Shown here: positions 17,335 through 25,572 of the stretch, piece by piece
Position numbering within the stretch: position 1 is the stretch's first letter
Layout of the letters: each line of letters starts with the position of its first letter
Position numbers and translations under genes: made by a program
The notes under the pieces: generated by a model
What the model was told of the DNA's origin: nothing
Seen by the model: the letters and a program-made list of their open reading frames with translations, nothing else
The model's database searches: none
Assembly: GCF_020615385.1 (NCBI RefSeq)
Contig: NZ_JAJAVB010000007.1
Location: 54,279-118,278, forward strand
DNA length: 64,000 bases
Source: Jiella soli
Lineage (GTDB): Bacteria; Pseudomonadota; Alphaproteobacteria; Rhizobiales; Rhizobiaceae
Direction of reading: 5' to 3'

Positions 17335-17520
17335 CATCGCGGGCTGGTTGCCGACCGGATCGCGGAGCGGCACGGGGTAGTTTTTGATGAGACGGTTCAG
17401 GTGATCCGGCCAACCATGTTGGATGGATCCGTGGCCGAACTGCTCGACGCCGAGCTGGGCTCGCCAGCGCTCGAAATCATCAGGCGCTACAGCTCCGCAG
17501 GAACGAGCGTTTACGGTGCG
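17335..17520 (+). pseudogene. Fragment of a GntR-family regulator (UTRA effector domain)
   Basis: The plus frame reads HRGLVADRIAERHGVVFDETV then QVIRPTMLDGSVAELLD, AELGSPALEIIRRYSSAG. This is the closing part of a UTRA domain, in which V-x-Q-x-I-R-x-x-x-L-x-x-x-x-A-x-L-L-x-x-x-x-G-x-P-A-L-E-I-x-R-R-Y is characteristic. The helix-turn-helix half is missing and homology stops abruptly at about 17520, where the convergent marR gene ends. It is a leftover of a deleted regulator and marks a rearrangement junction next to the damaged cco accessory genes. Confidence 0.65.
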
Positions 17521-17975
17521 TCGCCCTCTTCCAGCTTGAGCCTCAGAGCGGAGATGACCCTATAGGTCGCCTCGACGTCTTCGGTCTGGAGGCCTTCGGA
17601 TAGGGCATTCACCCACGGCGCTTGCAGCCGCATGGCGTCGTCGTAAGCCTTCATTCCTTTGTTGGTCAGAACGACGAGCTGCGCCCTCCGATGATGAGGG
17701 TTTGGCTGGAATTCGACGAGCCCATCCCTCTCCAAGTCGTTGACGATGCGCTGAATGTTCTGCCGGTTCGCGCCCATGTCACGGGCAATCCATGCCACAG
17801 GCTGCGGACGCTCCGCCGCTACGATTGTGCCGAGAATTTGCCATCGGGCGCTTGTCAGTCCGAGGCTCGCAACAAGCCTGTCACCTGCCGTAAGCAGACG
17901 GCTGTTCAGCCTCAACAGGCCGAAAATCGTCTCACTCAAGGCTGTTCCGGCTGGTGATCGCTTCATCATTTCCAT
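17511..17975 (-). CDS. MarR family transcriptional regulator
   Basis: 154 aa, start MEMMKRSPAGTALSETIFGLLRLN. Winged-helix core at about residues 30-110: LGLTSARWQILGTIV, then VAWIARDMGANRQNIQRIVNDLERDGLVEF and the wing NPHHRRAQLVVLTNKGMKAYDDA. One-component repressors of this type usually answer to small aromatic or oxidising ligands. It is divergent from a membrane protein and an ABM monooxygenase, and a dyad at 17994-18013 overlaps its probable promoter, so it likely controls itself and both neighbours. Confidence 0.92.
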   Translation of the reverse strand: MEMMKRSPAGTALSETIFGLLRLNSRLLTAGDRLVASLGLTSARWQILGTIVAAERPQPVAWIARDMGANRQNIQRIVNDLERDGLVEFQPNPHHRRAQLVVLTNKGMKAYDDAMRLQAPWVNALSEGLQTEDVEATYRVISALRLKLEEGDAP

Positions 17976-17993
17976 ATGGGTTTTAGCAGCGTC

Positions 17994-18013
17994 ATTGACA
18001 ACATCATGTCAAT
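17994..18013. promoter_or_regulatory. Probable MarR operator, ATTGACA-N6-TGTCAAT
   Basis: A perfect 7-bp dyad with spacer ACATCA, in the 94-base gap between marR and the divergent membrane-protein gene. Each arm contains TTGACA, so the site overlaps a good -35 hexamer; on the minus strand a GCTAAA -10 follows at 17-18 bases. A further ATTGACA half-site lies near 18034. Placement fits MarR-type autorepression. Confidence 0.6.
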
Positions 18014-18069
18014 ACCGCTAAGCCTTGCGCTGGATTGACATCATAGCACCATATTGAACCGAGGCAGCC

Positions 18070-18543
18070 ATGATCAAGATCGTGCATCCAGTCGCGGGAG
18101 GGGTTGCCGTCCTGACCATCGCAGTCTTTTGGCTGGCCACCGCCCTCAGCGAACTGTTCGCCTCGGCGGAGACGGTTGCTGCCGTTAAAACCGCGATCCC
18201 ATGGGGCTTCCTGCTGCTCATCCCGGCGCTTGCGGCCACTGGTGGCAGCGGCTTCAATTTGTCGAGGGGGCGACGGCCCCAACTGATCATCACGAAGATC
18301 AGGCGCATGGCGGTCAGCGCAGCCAACGGTCTCCTGGTCCTCGTGCCCTCGGCGCTGTTCCTCGCCTCCAGGGCGCAAGCCGGAGAGTTCGACGCTGCTT
18401 TCTATGCGGTGCAGGCGCTCGAACTGTTCGCCGGTGCCGTCAACATCACGCTGCTTGGCCTCAACATGCGCGACGGCTTCAAGATGAAGGGCCGTTTCCG
18501 ACGCCCCGCCAAAACGCACCCGACCACCAGCAGAGGAGTCTGA
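18070..18543 (+). CDS. Four-helix membrane protein of the marR-monooxygenase unit
   Basis: 157 aa. Four hydrophobic segments: residues 7-28, 43-58, 77-98 and 108-130. A charged loop (NLSRGRRPQLIITKIRRM) lies between helices two and three, and a basic tail follows. I do not recognise a named family; it resembles small uncharacterised proteobacterial membrane proteins found next to ABM-domain genes. It ends one base before the next ATG, so the two are co-translated, and both face away from marR. Confidence 0.75.
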   Translation: MIKIVHPVAGGVAVLTIAVFWLATALSELFASAETVAAVKTAIPWGFLLLIPALAATGGSGFNLSRGRRPQLIITKIRRMAVSAANGLLVLVPSALFLASRAQAGEFDAAFYAVQALELFAGAVNITLLGLNMRDGFKMKGRFRRPAKTHPTTSRGV

Positions 18544-18544
18544 G

Positions 18545-18913
18545 ATGGCGAAATTCGCAGAAATGGACCCGACCGTATCGCTGGCGTCCCAACTGGCAGA
18601 TGAGGGCGGTCCTGTGATCCTGATCAACACGTTCGTGGTGCCCCCAGAAGACGCCGACAGGCTGCTTGAGGCTTGGACGAACGACGCCTTCGTGATGAAG
18701 CGGCAGCCGGGATTCATCTCGACTCAGCTTCATAGGGGGATCGCAGGGAGCGGCATGTTCCTGAACTACGCGGTGTGGCAGTCTACCGCCCACTTCCGGG
18801 CGGCATTCAGCAATCGCGAATTTCAGGCGCAGCTCGGGGCTTATCCGGATAGCGCAACAGCCAGCCCGCACCTATTCCGCAAGGTGGAAGTACCCGGTAT
18901 CTGCGTGGCCTGA
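18545..18913 (+). CDS. Antibiotic biosynthesis monooxygenase (ABM) family protein
   Basis: 122 aa. The ABM ferredoxin-like fold is visible: VILINTFVVPPEDADRLLEAWTNDAFVMKRQPGFISTQLHRG, then FLNYAVWQSTAHFRAAFSNREFQAQL. ABM proteins are cofactor-free oxygenases of quinone-like or heme-like substrates, or simply ligand binders, and the substrate here is unknown. Expressed with the membrane protein under the neighbouring MarR. Removal or oxidation of a toxic aromatic compound is a reasonable guess. Confidence 0.85.
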   Translation: MAKFAEMDPTVSLASQLADEGGPVILINTFVVPPEDADRLLEAWTNDAFVMKRQPGFISTQLHRGIAGSGMFLNYAVWQSTAHFRAAFSNREFQAQLGAYPDSATASPHLFRKVEVPGICVA

Positions 18914-18951
18914 CGCCACGGATGCATAATCAAGTCTATCGACGGGCACCG

Positions 18952-20151
18952 TTACCGTCTGGGCCACACCCAAGTCGGCGTATCCAGATCGGGGGAAAAG
19001 GTTTCGCCGAAATTCTTCGCCAAGCGGATCTCGTTCACCGCGCCTTTGCGTTCGATCGCACGGATCAGCGTGTCGCTGTGGCTTACGAGGACAATCTGCC
19101 TTTCAGGGGACGCCGTCACCACGAGGCGGGCCAGCGCGGGCATAAGCGACTGGTGAAGGCTTGCCTCCGGCTCGTTCAGAACCATCAGTTCGGGCGGGCG
19201 TGGCGACAGAAGCGCCGCCACGAGCAGCAGGAAGCGTAGCGTTCCGTCAGACAGTTCGGCCGCCCCCAGTGGCCGCAGGAGGCCCGGCTGGTGGAACTGG
19301 ATGCCGCCATGATGACCATCGGCCTCGGTGGTGAGGCTGGAGCCCGGGAAGGCGTGCTCGATCGCCGCATCAAGCGCATCGCAGTCACCAATCGCTCGGA
19401 TCGTCGCGATCGCCGCGGCGAGATCCGCCCCGTCGCCTGCCAGCACTGGCGTATAGGTCATCACTTGGCGACGGCGTGCAGGTGCTGCGGGATCGGTACG
19501 CAGCGAATCATAGAAGCGCCAGTCGCGCATTCGCTCGCGCATGGCCAGCAGCTCGGCGCCGTCCACCGGATCGGCACAGTGAGTCACCATCGAGTCGAAT
19601 GGCGAAAGGTCGTGCGTGACCTCGCGCCACGAGTGACTGCGGGCAGTTCGCAGCCGCACGAACGGCCCGCGACGCTCGGCGAACATCGCCGCAGGACGAA
19701 GCGTCTCTCCGGTCCACATCGCCTCGACTTTGATTGCAGGGTCGAGGGGGAAAGGGTTCCCGGGGCTGGGCATCCCGAGGTCGATCGCGTAGCCGAAATC
19801 ATCGCTCCCGAAACCGAGCCTGAGGGCGACCGGCCGCTTGCGCACCGTCCCCTGAACAGGATGAACGCCTGCCCGCACCATTCGGCCTATCACCTCCGGT
19901 CCCGCCCAAAGCGTCGAGGGCAAACCTCCTTCTGAAGCAAGCGAACCGACGAGCCGACCCTGCGCGGTCTCGGCCAACAGATGAAGAGCGCGGTAGAGAC
20001 TGGTCTTTCCGCTGCCATTCGCGCCGGTAATGATCGTCAGCCGCCCCAGCGGCACGATGAGGTCGCGCAACGAGCGGTAGCCCGATATGGCCAGTGTCGT
20101 AATCAACCGAGGCTCCTTCTCCCCCTCCGTCTGCCTCGAGATCGAGAGCAT
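18952..20151 (-). CDS. RecF/OLD-like AAA family ATPase
   Basis: 399 aa from MLSISRQTEGEKEP, preceded by AAGG at a good distance; the frame is open 11 codons further. Residues 18-50 hold the LAISGYRSLRDLIVPLGRLTIITGANGSGKT start of SMC/RecF/OLD ATPases (Walker A at 43-50). Near residue 285-320 come ELSDGTLRFLLLVAALL (signature) and ELMVLNEPEASLH (Walker B), then VLVSHSDTLI. No TOPRIM nuclease domain is seen, unlike OLD. Such stand-alone ATPases occur as accessory or defence genes but also in ordinary genomes, and no partner gene is adjacent. The target is unknown. Confidence 0.85.
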   Translation of the reverse strand: MLSISRQTEGEKEPRLITTLAISGYRSLRDLIVPLGRLTIITGANGSGKTSLYRALHLLAETAQGRLVGSLASEGGLPSTLWAGPEVIGRMVRAGVHPVQGTVRKRPVALRLGFGSDDFGYAIDLGMPSPGNPFPLDPAIKVEAMWTGETLRPAAMFAERRGPFVRLRTARSHSWREVTHDLSPFDSMVTHCADPVDGAELLAMRERMRDWRFYDSLRTDPAAPARRRQVMTYTPVLAGDGADLAAAIATIRAIGDCDALDAAIEHAFPGSSLTTEADGHHGGIQFHQPGLLRPLGAAELSDGTLRFLLLVAALLSPRPPELMVLNEPEASLHQSLMPALARLVVTASPERQIVLVSHSDTLIRAIERKGAVNEIRLAKNFGETFSPDLDTPTWVWPRR

Positions 20152-20536
20152 ATCGCCTTGGCAACAATGGGGTTGAGGCGGCACGATTTCGCTCGGCCCG
20201 ATCCTCTCGGATCACGTCGCGGGCATGCCGCGCGAGACCTCGCGGACAGGATGGATGACCCCGAGCCTTCAGATACGAGGGCGCCATGCAAAGGAGGCGC
20301 CGGTTCGGCGCCAGACGCCGCATCGGCAGCGTGGTGTCGGCGAGCGGCCCGGCGAGCATGAGCACGTCCCGACAGTTCGATCGGATGCCGCCCGTCGGAT
20401 CGTCGAGGAGCGTCAGGCACAACTCCACTGCCGGCTGGAGCATCGGGCGACAAATCTGCATCGCTCGATGCTCTCGATCTCCTTGGTAACGCGCCGGGTG
20501 GCCGAGACACCGGTTTCCACTTTTTCGCCCGGCGCT
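20152..20536. other. Gap between ATPase gene and transport operon
   Basis: 385 bases without an intact gene. Apart from the LysR-like fragment, I see the AAGG ribosome site of the ATPase gene and no clear terminator for the long minus-strand operon ending at 20537. Confidence 0.6.
20224..20437 (-). pseudogene. Fragment of a LysR-family substrate-binding domain
   Basis: The minus frame reads PAVELCLTLLDD, then DVLMLAGPLADTTLPMRRLAPNRRLLCMAPSYLKARGHPSCPRGLARH. This follows the LysR effector-domain pattern G-P-L-x-D-x-x-L-x-x-R-R-L-A-P-x-R-R-x-L-C-A-x-P-x-Y-L-x-x-x-G-x-P. No complete helix-turn-helix or carboxy end remains and no start is visible, although a short LysR-like stretch (GVSATRRVTKEIESIE) occurs just upstream in another frame. 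Remnant of a regulator beside the transport operon. Confidence 0.6.
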
Positions 20537-21859
20537 TCAGGCATGCGGCGGGAGCGGCGCGCCCGAAGCCTTTGCTGACAGCCAGTCCCGGACCCGGTGG
20601 TAGCGCAGCGAAAGCTGCGGTCCGAACGCCATGTAGAAGGGAGCTGAGCGCCGCGGCTCCAGCCGAAGCGCCAGATCCTCCACCGGCACGTCCATCGCCC
20701 ATTCCGACAGGATCCCGCCGAGCATCGAGCCGGTTGGCACGCCGCGCCCGGACAGGCCCGTCAGGCCGACCACACCCGGCGCGAGATCATAGAGGCGCGG
20801 TACCGTGCGGTATTGCATGTCGAGTTCGCCGAACCAGAGATACTCCCAGCGGATCTCCTCGCGAATGTCCGGATGCAGCCATTTCAGCCGGTCGGTCATC
20901 ACCTGCCGGGTGTAGGCGAGGTCGGCGCCGCGCCGCCCCATCGGAAACATCGAGGCGACGATGCGCCCCGCGCGATCATATTTGTAGACATAGATGTCGC
21001 CCCGCCCGTCGTGCATCGTGGTATTGCTGGGCAGGACCTTGCGGCGCGTCTCTTCCGAAAGCGGCTGCGTCGCGGCCACGAAGACGCGCATGATCTTGAA
21101 GGTGCGCTCGAGACCCGGCCAGCCCTCGACCGTATAGGCGCCGGTGGCGAAGATCACCTTGTCGGCCGTCACCGAGCCCTTCGCGGTCGTCACCCGCCAT
21201 TGTCCGCCCTGCCGCTCGACCGATTTCGCGGGCGATGAGGTGTAGAGCCGGCCCCCTTCAGCCATGACGGCGCGCGCGAGACCGCGGGCATAGCCGAGCG
21301 GGTTGAGATGCCCGCCCTCCTCATGCAGCCAGCCGCCCATCAGGCGCGGAGAGCCTGTGATCGCCTCCGCTTCGCCGCGGTCAAGCAGGCGGGTCCTCGC
21401 ACCGACCGCATTGTATTCCGCGACCTTGTGTTCGAGCGCGCGGATCGATCCGGGCTGCAGAGCGCCCATGACATAGCCGTTCTGCTGCCATTCGCAGGTG
21501 ATCTGATAGGTGCGGATCATCTCCGCGACCTTGTCGTTGGCGCGCGTCTGGCGGCGGATCAGCCGCGCGGCCCACGGTTCTCCCAGCATCCTGCGCAACT
21601 GGGCGAGGTCGTAGTGGGTAAAGGTGGGCGTGCAGTGCCCGGCATTGCGGCCGGAGCCGCCGAAGCCGGCCTCCTGGGCTTCGACAACGACGACGGACAC
21701 GCCCTTTCGCGCCAGTTCGAGGGCGGTGGTGAGACCGGTATATCCCGCTCCGACCACGCAGACGTCCGCCTTGACCGTCTCGTCCAGGGCGCGCGTCGGC
21801 GGCGCCGGCTCGGCGGTGGCGAACCAGAGGGAGTCTTCGAAGGGCGAGAAGCGGTTCAT
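20537..21859 (-). CDS. FAD-dependent oxidoreductase, DAO family (amine oxidase PuuB-like)
   Basis: 440 aa. A dinucleotide-binding fold is near the start (DVCVVGAGYTGLTTALELARKGVSVVVVEA), then GFGGSGRNAGHCTP, a family mark of gamma-glutamylputrescine oxidase-like DAO proteins. The FAD-closing motif is GLTGLSGRGVPTGSMLGGILSEW near residue 370. Cytoplasmic and probably oxidising a secondary amine or N-substituted amino acid. Last gene of the minus-strand operon, 15 bases after the DppC-like permease, so the compound brought in by the transporter is its likely substrate. The exact substrate cannot be read from sequence. Confidence 0.9.
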   Translation of the reverse strand: MNRFSPFEDSLWFATAEPAPPTRALDETVKADVCVVGAGYTGLTTALELARKGVSVVVVEAQEAGFGGSGRNAGHCTPTFTHYDLAQLRRMLGEPWAARLIRRQTRANDKVAEMIRTYQITCEWQQNGYVMGALQPGSIRALEHKVAEYNAVGARTRLLDRGEAEAITGSPRLMGGWLHEEGGHLNPLGYARGLARAVMAEGGRLYTSSPAKSVERQGGQWRVTTAKGSVTADKVIFATGAYTVEGWPGLERTFKIMRVFVAATQPLSEETRRKVLPSNTTMHDGRGDIYVYKYDRAGRIVASMFPMGRRGADLAYTRQVMTDRLKWLHPDIREEIRWEYLWFGELDMQYRTVPRLYDLAPGVVGLTGLSGRGVPTGSMLGGILSEWAMDVPVEDLALRLEPRRSAPFYMAFGPQLSLRYHRVRDWLSAKASGAPLPPHA

Positions 21860-21874
21860 CGTGCGGCCCTTCGC

Positions 21875-22762
21875 TCAGGTGATGTCGCTGCGCGCGTCGA
21901 GCGCGTCGCGCAGGCCGTCGCCGACGAAGTTGAAGCCGGTGACCGCCAGCGTGATCGCGACGCCGGGCACGATGGCGAGCCAGGGCGCCGAGGCAAGATA
22001 TTGCTGCGCACCGTTGAGCATGTTGCCCCAGCTCGGCAGCGGCGGCTGGATGCCATAGCCGAGAAAGCTGACATAGGCTTCGAGCAGGATCGCGCGCGCC
22101 ACGGTGAGCGTCGCGGCCACGATGATCGGGCCGATCGCGTTCGGCAAGAGCTCGCGGAACATGATCTGGGAGTTCGGCAGGCCGAGCGTGCGGGCCGCGA
22201 GGATGAAGTCGCGATCGCGCAGCGACTTGATCTCGGCCTCGACGATCCGCGCGATCTCCATCCAGCTCGTCGCGGCGATGATGACGGTGATCATGATCGG
22301 GCTCGGCTTGATGAAGGCGGCGAGCGCCAGGAGCAGGAAGATACTCGGAAAGGACAGCATGGCGTCGACGAAACGCATCAGTACGACGCCGATCTTGCCG
22401 CCGTAATAGCCGGCGACGATGCCGATCAGGCTGCCGAAGACGGTGCTGATCACCATGGCCGCGAAGCCGACGAGAAGCGAGATGCGGCCGGCCATGAACA
22501 GTCGCGCGGCGAGGTCGCGCCCGAGCGGATCGGTGCCGAAGATGTGGTAGCCGGTGAAGGGCGGCGAGAACCGCGCCCGCAGGTCGATGAAGAGATCGTC
22601 GAAGGGCAGGAGATAGGGCCCCAAGACGCAGGCGAGGATCAGGATCACGATGATCGCCAGTCCGAACAGAGCCATGCGGTGGCGCAGAAAGCGCCGGACG
22701 GCGCGGCGGTGCCACCAGCGCTGGGCGGCGACCGTCCCGGAGTTGAAGGTCACGTCGGACAT
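21875..22762 (-). CDS. Peptide-type ABC transporter permease, DppC-like
   Basis: 295 aa. A first helix (MALFGLAIIVILILACVLGPYLLP) is followed by the OppC/DppC landmark HIFGTDPLGRDLAARLFMAGRISLLVG, then further helices and the ATPase-contact loop EIKSLRDRDFILAARTLGLPNSQIMFRELLPN (EAA motif). The end GFNFVGDGLRDALDAR is also typical. It pairs with the DppB-like gene 11 bases upstream. The family carries di- and oligopeptides, opines, glutathione or nickel, so substrate is open. Confidence 0.96.
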   Translation of the reverse strand: MSDVTFNSGTVAAQRWWHRRAVRRFLRHRMALFGLAIIVILILACVLGPYLLPFDDLFIDLRARFSPPFTGYHIFGTDPLGRDLAARLFMAGRISLLVGFAAMVISTVFGSLIGIVAGYYGGKIGVVLMRFVDAMLSFPSIFLLLALAAFIKPSPIMITVIIAATSWMEIARIVEAEIKSLRDRDFILAARTLGLPNSQIMFRELLPNAIGPIIVAATLTVARAILLEAYVSFLGYGIQPPLPSWGNMLNGAQQYLASAPWLAIVPGVAITLAVTGFNFVGDGLRDALDARSDIT

Positions 22763-22773
22763 TCCCTGCCTCC

Positions 22774-23724
22774 TCAGCCAAGCCGGATGCGCGGATCGAT
22801 GAAGGCAACCGCCAGGTCGGCGAGGAGATTGCCGATCAGGACGAGGATCGCCGACAGCATCAAGAGCCCCATCACGACCGGGTAGTCGCTGTATCCGAGG
22901 CTATCGAGGAACAGTCGGCCCATGCCCGGCCAGGTGAAGACCGTCTCGGTGACGAGAGCGCCGCCGAGGATCGTCGGCAGCTGCAGCCCGAGCAGCGTGA
23001 TCATCGGCACGAGCGAATTGCGCAGGATATGACGCGACAGGATGGCCGACCCCTTCAGCCCCTTCGCCTTCGCCGTGCGGATGAAGTCCTGGTTCATCAC
23101 GTCGAGGACCGCCGTCCGCATGTAGCGGCTCCAGACCGCGACATTGACGAGGGCCAGCACCAGGCTCGGCATGATCAGATGCACGGCATAGTCGAGGAAG
23201 GACCCGTCGCCGATCGTGTACATGTTGCCGGCGGGCAGCCAGCCGAGCTTGAGCGAGAACAGGTAGATCGCGATGAGGCCGAACCAGAAGGTCGGGATCG
23301 AGAGCGCAATCATCGCTCCGACGGTGGCGGCGTAGTCGAAGAACGAGTAGCGCCGCAGGGCCCCCAAAACGCCGATCCAGGTTCCGAGCAGGATGGAGAT
23401 GAGCGTCGAGGTACCCATCAGCAGCAGCGTGGCGAGAAGATGACTCCAGATCACGGCCAGGACGGGTTGGTTGTCCCGGTAGGACCGGCCCCAATCGCCT
23501 GCGAGGAGGCGGGTGAACCACTCCCAGTACTGGACCGGGAGCGGGCGATCGAGGCCCATCTGATGCGCGATCCGCGCCAGCTGCGCCTGCGTCATGCCGG
23601 GCGTCAGCGCGAATTGCGAGAGCGGGCCGCCGGGGGCGAGGTTGAGCACGGCGAAACCGATCACCGACACGATGAGAAGTAGGACGATGCTCTGCCAGAG
23701 CCGTCCGAGCAGAAAGCGCAGCAT
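22774..23724 (-). CDS. Peptide-type ABC transporter permease, DppB-like
   Basis: 316 aa with six helices. MLRFLLGRLWQSIVLLLIVSVIGFAVLNLAPG is the standard DppB amino end. AQLARIAHQMGLDRPLPVQYWEW and the EAA-type loop VLDVMNQDFIRTAKAKGLKGSAILSRHILRNSLVP follow. It forms the membrane channel with the downstream DppC-like subunit. 136 bases separate it from the solute-binding gene, holding a TCGCCGGC/GCCGGCGA hairpin (23765-23788) that may stabilise the upstream mRNA. Confidence 0.96.
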   Translation of the reverse strand: MLRFLLGRLWQSIVLLLIVSVIGFAVLNLAPGGPLSQFALTPGMTQAQLARIAHQMGLDRPLPVQYWEWFTRLLAGDWGRSYRDNQPVLAVIWSHLLATLLLMGTSTLISILLGTWIGVLGALRRYSFFDYAATVGAMIALSIPTFWFGLIAIYLFSLKLGWLPAGNMYTIGDGSFLDYAVHLIMPSLVLALVNVAVWSRYMRTAVLDVMNQDFIRTAKAKGLKGSAILSRHILRNSLVPMITLLGLQLPTILGGALVTETVFTWPGMGRLFLDSLGYSDYPVVMGLLMLSAILVLIGNLLADLAVAFIDPRIRLG

Positions 23725-23860
23725 TCGCCCCTTCCCTTCCGTTCAGGATCTCGAACTGGCGAGGTCGCCGGCCGCGTTTCGCCGGCGATCCTCCTTCGCT
23801 GCGTGCGTTAGCCGCCGTGACGACCGCGGTCCGTTCGGCCGCGCGGGCGCGGACGCCGGT

Positions 23861-25531
23861 TCACTTGTCCCAATACCAGGTGGCGACGTCCCAGCTGTCG
23901 ATGCGGACGTTCGTGTTGGGGACGACGCCCTCGAGCCCCGTCTTGTGGCCGCGCACCGTCGCGTACTGGAACAGCGGCAGGAACGGCAGGTCGTCGCGGA
24001 CGACTTCCTGCAGTTCGGAATAGGCCGCCTTGCGCTCGTCCGGCTTGAAGGTCGTGCCGCCCTTCTTCAGGAGTTGGCCGACCTCCTCGTTCTTGTACTG
24101 CCAGGTGTTCTGCCCGGCGCCGCCCTGGGCGGGTATCGAATCCGGCCCCAGATAGTCCGACACATCCGGATCGGACCCGGTCAGGAAGTTGATGCCGACG
24201 ACGACGGAGTCGAATTTCGACATCATCCAGTATTCGCCCCACATTACCGCCGGCGGCAGGTTCGAGATCGTCATTTCGACGCCGATCTCCTTGAAGGACT
24301 GCTGGATGAACTGCTGTGCCTGCTCGCGGATATGGTTTCCTGCGGTGGTGGAGTTGGTGAAGGCGAGCTTCACGCCATCCTTCTCGCGGATGCCGTCGCT
24401 GCCCGGCTTCCAGCCTGCCTCGTCGAGCAGGCTCTTCGCCTTCTCCGGATCGTATTCGTGCTGCGGAAGGTCCTTGTTGTAGTAGTAGGACTGCTGCGGC
24501 ATGAAGGTTTCGGTCGGCGACGGCAGGCCGTAATACAGCGCGTCGATGATCGTCTTCTTGTCGAGCCCGTAGTAGAGGGCCTGGCGAACCGCCAGCTCCT
24601 TGAACTGCGGCCGCTCCATGTTGAAGGAGAGGGACTCCACCGTCGACGCGGGAACGACGGCAACCGTCTTGCCAGGCAGGTCCTTGGCCTCGTCGTAGTG
24701 GTCCGGGGTGATCCACTGCAGCCCGATCACGTCGATGTCGCCGGTCTTGAACTGGGTGTAGAGGACGGTGAGATCGGGGATGTACTTGTAGATCAGGCGT
24801 TCGAGATACGGTCCCTCGCCGAAATAGTCCTTGTTCGCATCGAGAGTGATGTGGTCGCCGGCCATCCGCTCGACCCATTTGAACGGGCCGGTGCCGACCG
24901 GGGCGTTGTTGAAGGGGGCGTTGTTCGGGTCGGTGCCCTCGAAGGCGTGCTTGGGCACGATGAAGGTCGTGGCCAGGATCGAGGGATAGGGCGCGTAAGG
25001 GCTCTTCAGATCGAAGGTCAGCTCCGTCGGGGAGACGACGGTCAGGTTTTCGACGAGTTCATGTCCCGCGCGGCGCCAGCTCTTGAAGTCCGGGTCGACC
25101 AGGAGTTCCAGCGTGAACTTCACGTCCTCGGCGGTGAAAGGCTTGCCATCGTGCCATTTGACGCCGTCGCGCAGATGGATCTTCCAGTGCAGGCCGTCCT
25201 CGGAGATGCCGCCATTGTCGACGCTCGGGACCTCCCGCGCGAGCGACGGCTGGAACTCGCCCTTCTCGTCGACGATGAAGAGCGGATCGAAAATGGAGAA
25301 GTGGATGCCCTCGTCGACCTCGATGTGCGGCATGTGCGGATTGGAGACGGTCGGCTCCTGCGAGAAGCCGACGATGACCTGGCCGGTCGGCTTTTCGGGC
25401 GGTGCGGCCAGGGCCGAAGCCCCCTTGCCGACCAGGGCGGGCATGACGAGACCCGCGGCCGACGCACCCATCAGCGTCAGCACCCGGCGCCGCGACGGGC
25501 GGATCAAAGAAGGGAAGAGATGGTCTGCCAT
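23861..25531 (-). CDS. Peptide-type ABC transporter solute-binding protein
   Basis: 556 aa from MADHLFPSLIRPSRRRVLTLMG; the amino end (SRRRVLTLMGASAAGLVMPALV) is Tat-like and suggests export folded. SBP family 5 (DppA/OppA) pattern: EDGLHWKIHLRDGVKWHDGKPFTAEDVKFTLEL at about residue 110, GTGPFKWVER and later PEKAKSLLDEAGW. Binds the substrate in the periplasm for the two permeases downstream. The open frame continues far upstream inside the flavoenzyme gene but is not coding there. It lies between the two DAO flavoenzyme genes of the operon. Confidence 0.95.
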   Translation of the reverse strand: MADHLFPSLIRPSRRRVLTLMGASAAGLVMPALVGKGASALAAPPEKPTGQVIVGFSQEPTVSNPHMPHIEVDEGIHFSIFDPLFIVDEKGEFQPSLAREVPSVDNGGISEDGLHWKIHLRDGVKWHDGKPFTAEDVKFTLELLVDPDFKSWRRAGHELVENLTVVSPTELTFDLKSPYAPYPSILATTFIVPKHAFEGTDPNNAPFNNAPVGTGPFKWVERMAGDHITLDANKDYFGEGPYLERLIYKYIPDLTVLYTQFKTGDIDVIGLQWITPDHYDEAKDLPGKTVAVVPASTVESLSFNMERPQFKELAVRQALYYGLDKKTIIDALYYGLPSPTETFMPQQSYYYNKDLPQHEYDPEKAKSLLDEAGWKPGSDGIREKDGVKLAFTNSTTAGNHIREQAQQFIQQSFKEIGVEMTISNLPPAVMWGEYWMMSKFDSVVVGINFLTGSDPDVSDYLGPDSIPAQGGAGQNTWQYKNEEVGQLLKKGGTTFKPDERKAAYSELQEVVRDDLPFLPLFQYATVRGHKTGLEGVVPNTNVRIDSWDVATWYWDK

Positions 25532-25572
25532 GTCTGATATCCTTCTGTTTGGTCGATGGTCTGCACTTGGTT

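Noticed and set aside
18952..20151. Two-gene ATPase-nuclease defence system (Gabija- or Septu-like)
   Set aside because: The ATPase lacks a TOPRIM domain and neither neighbour is a nuclease or helicase, so the context does not support a defence system.
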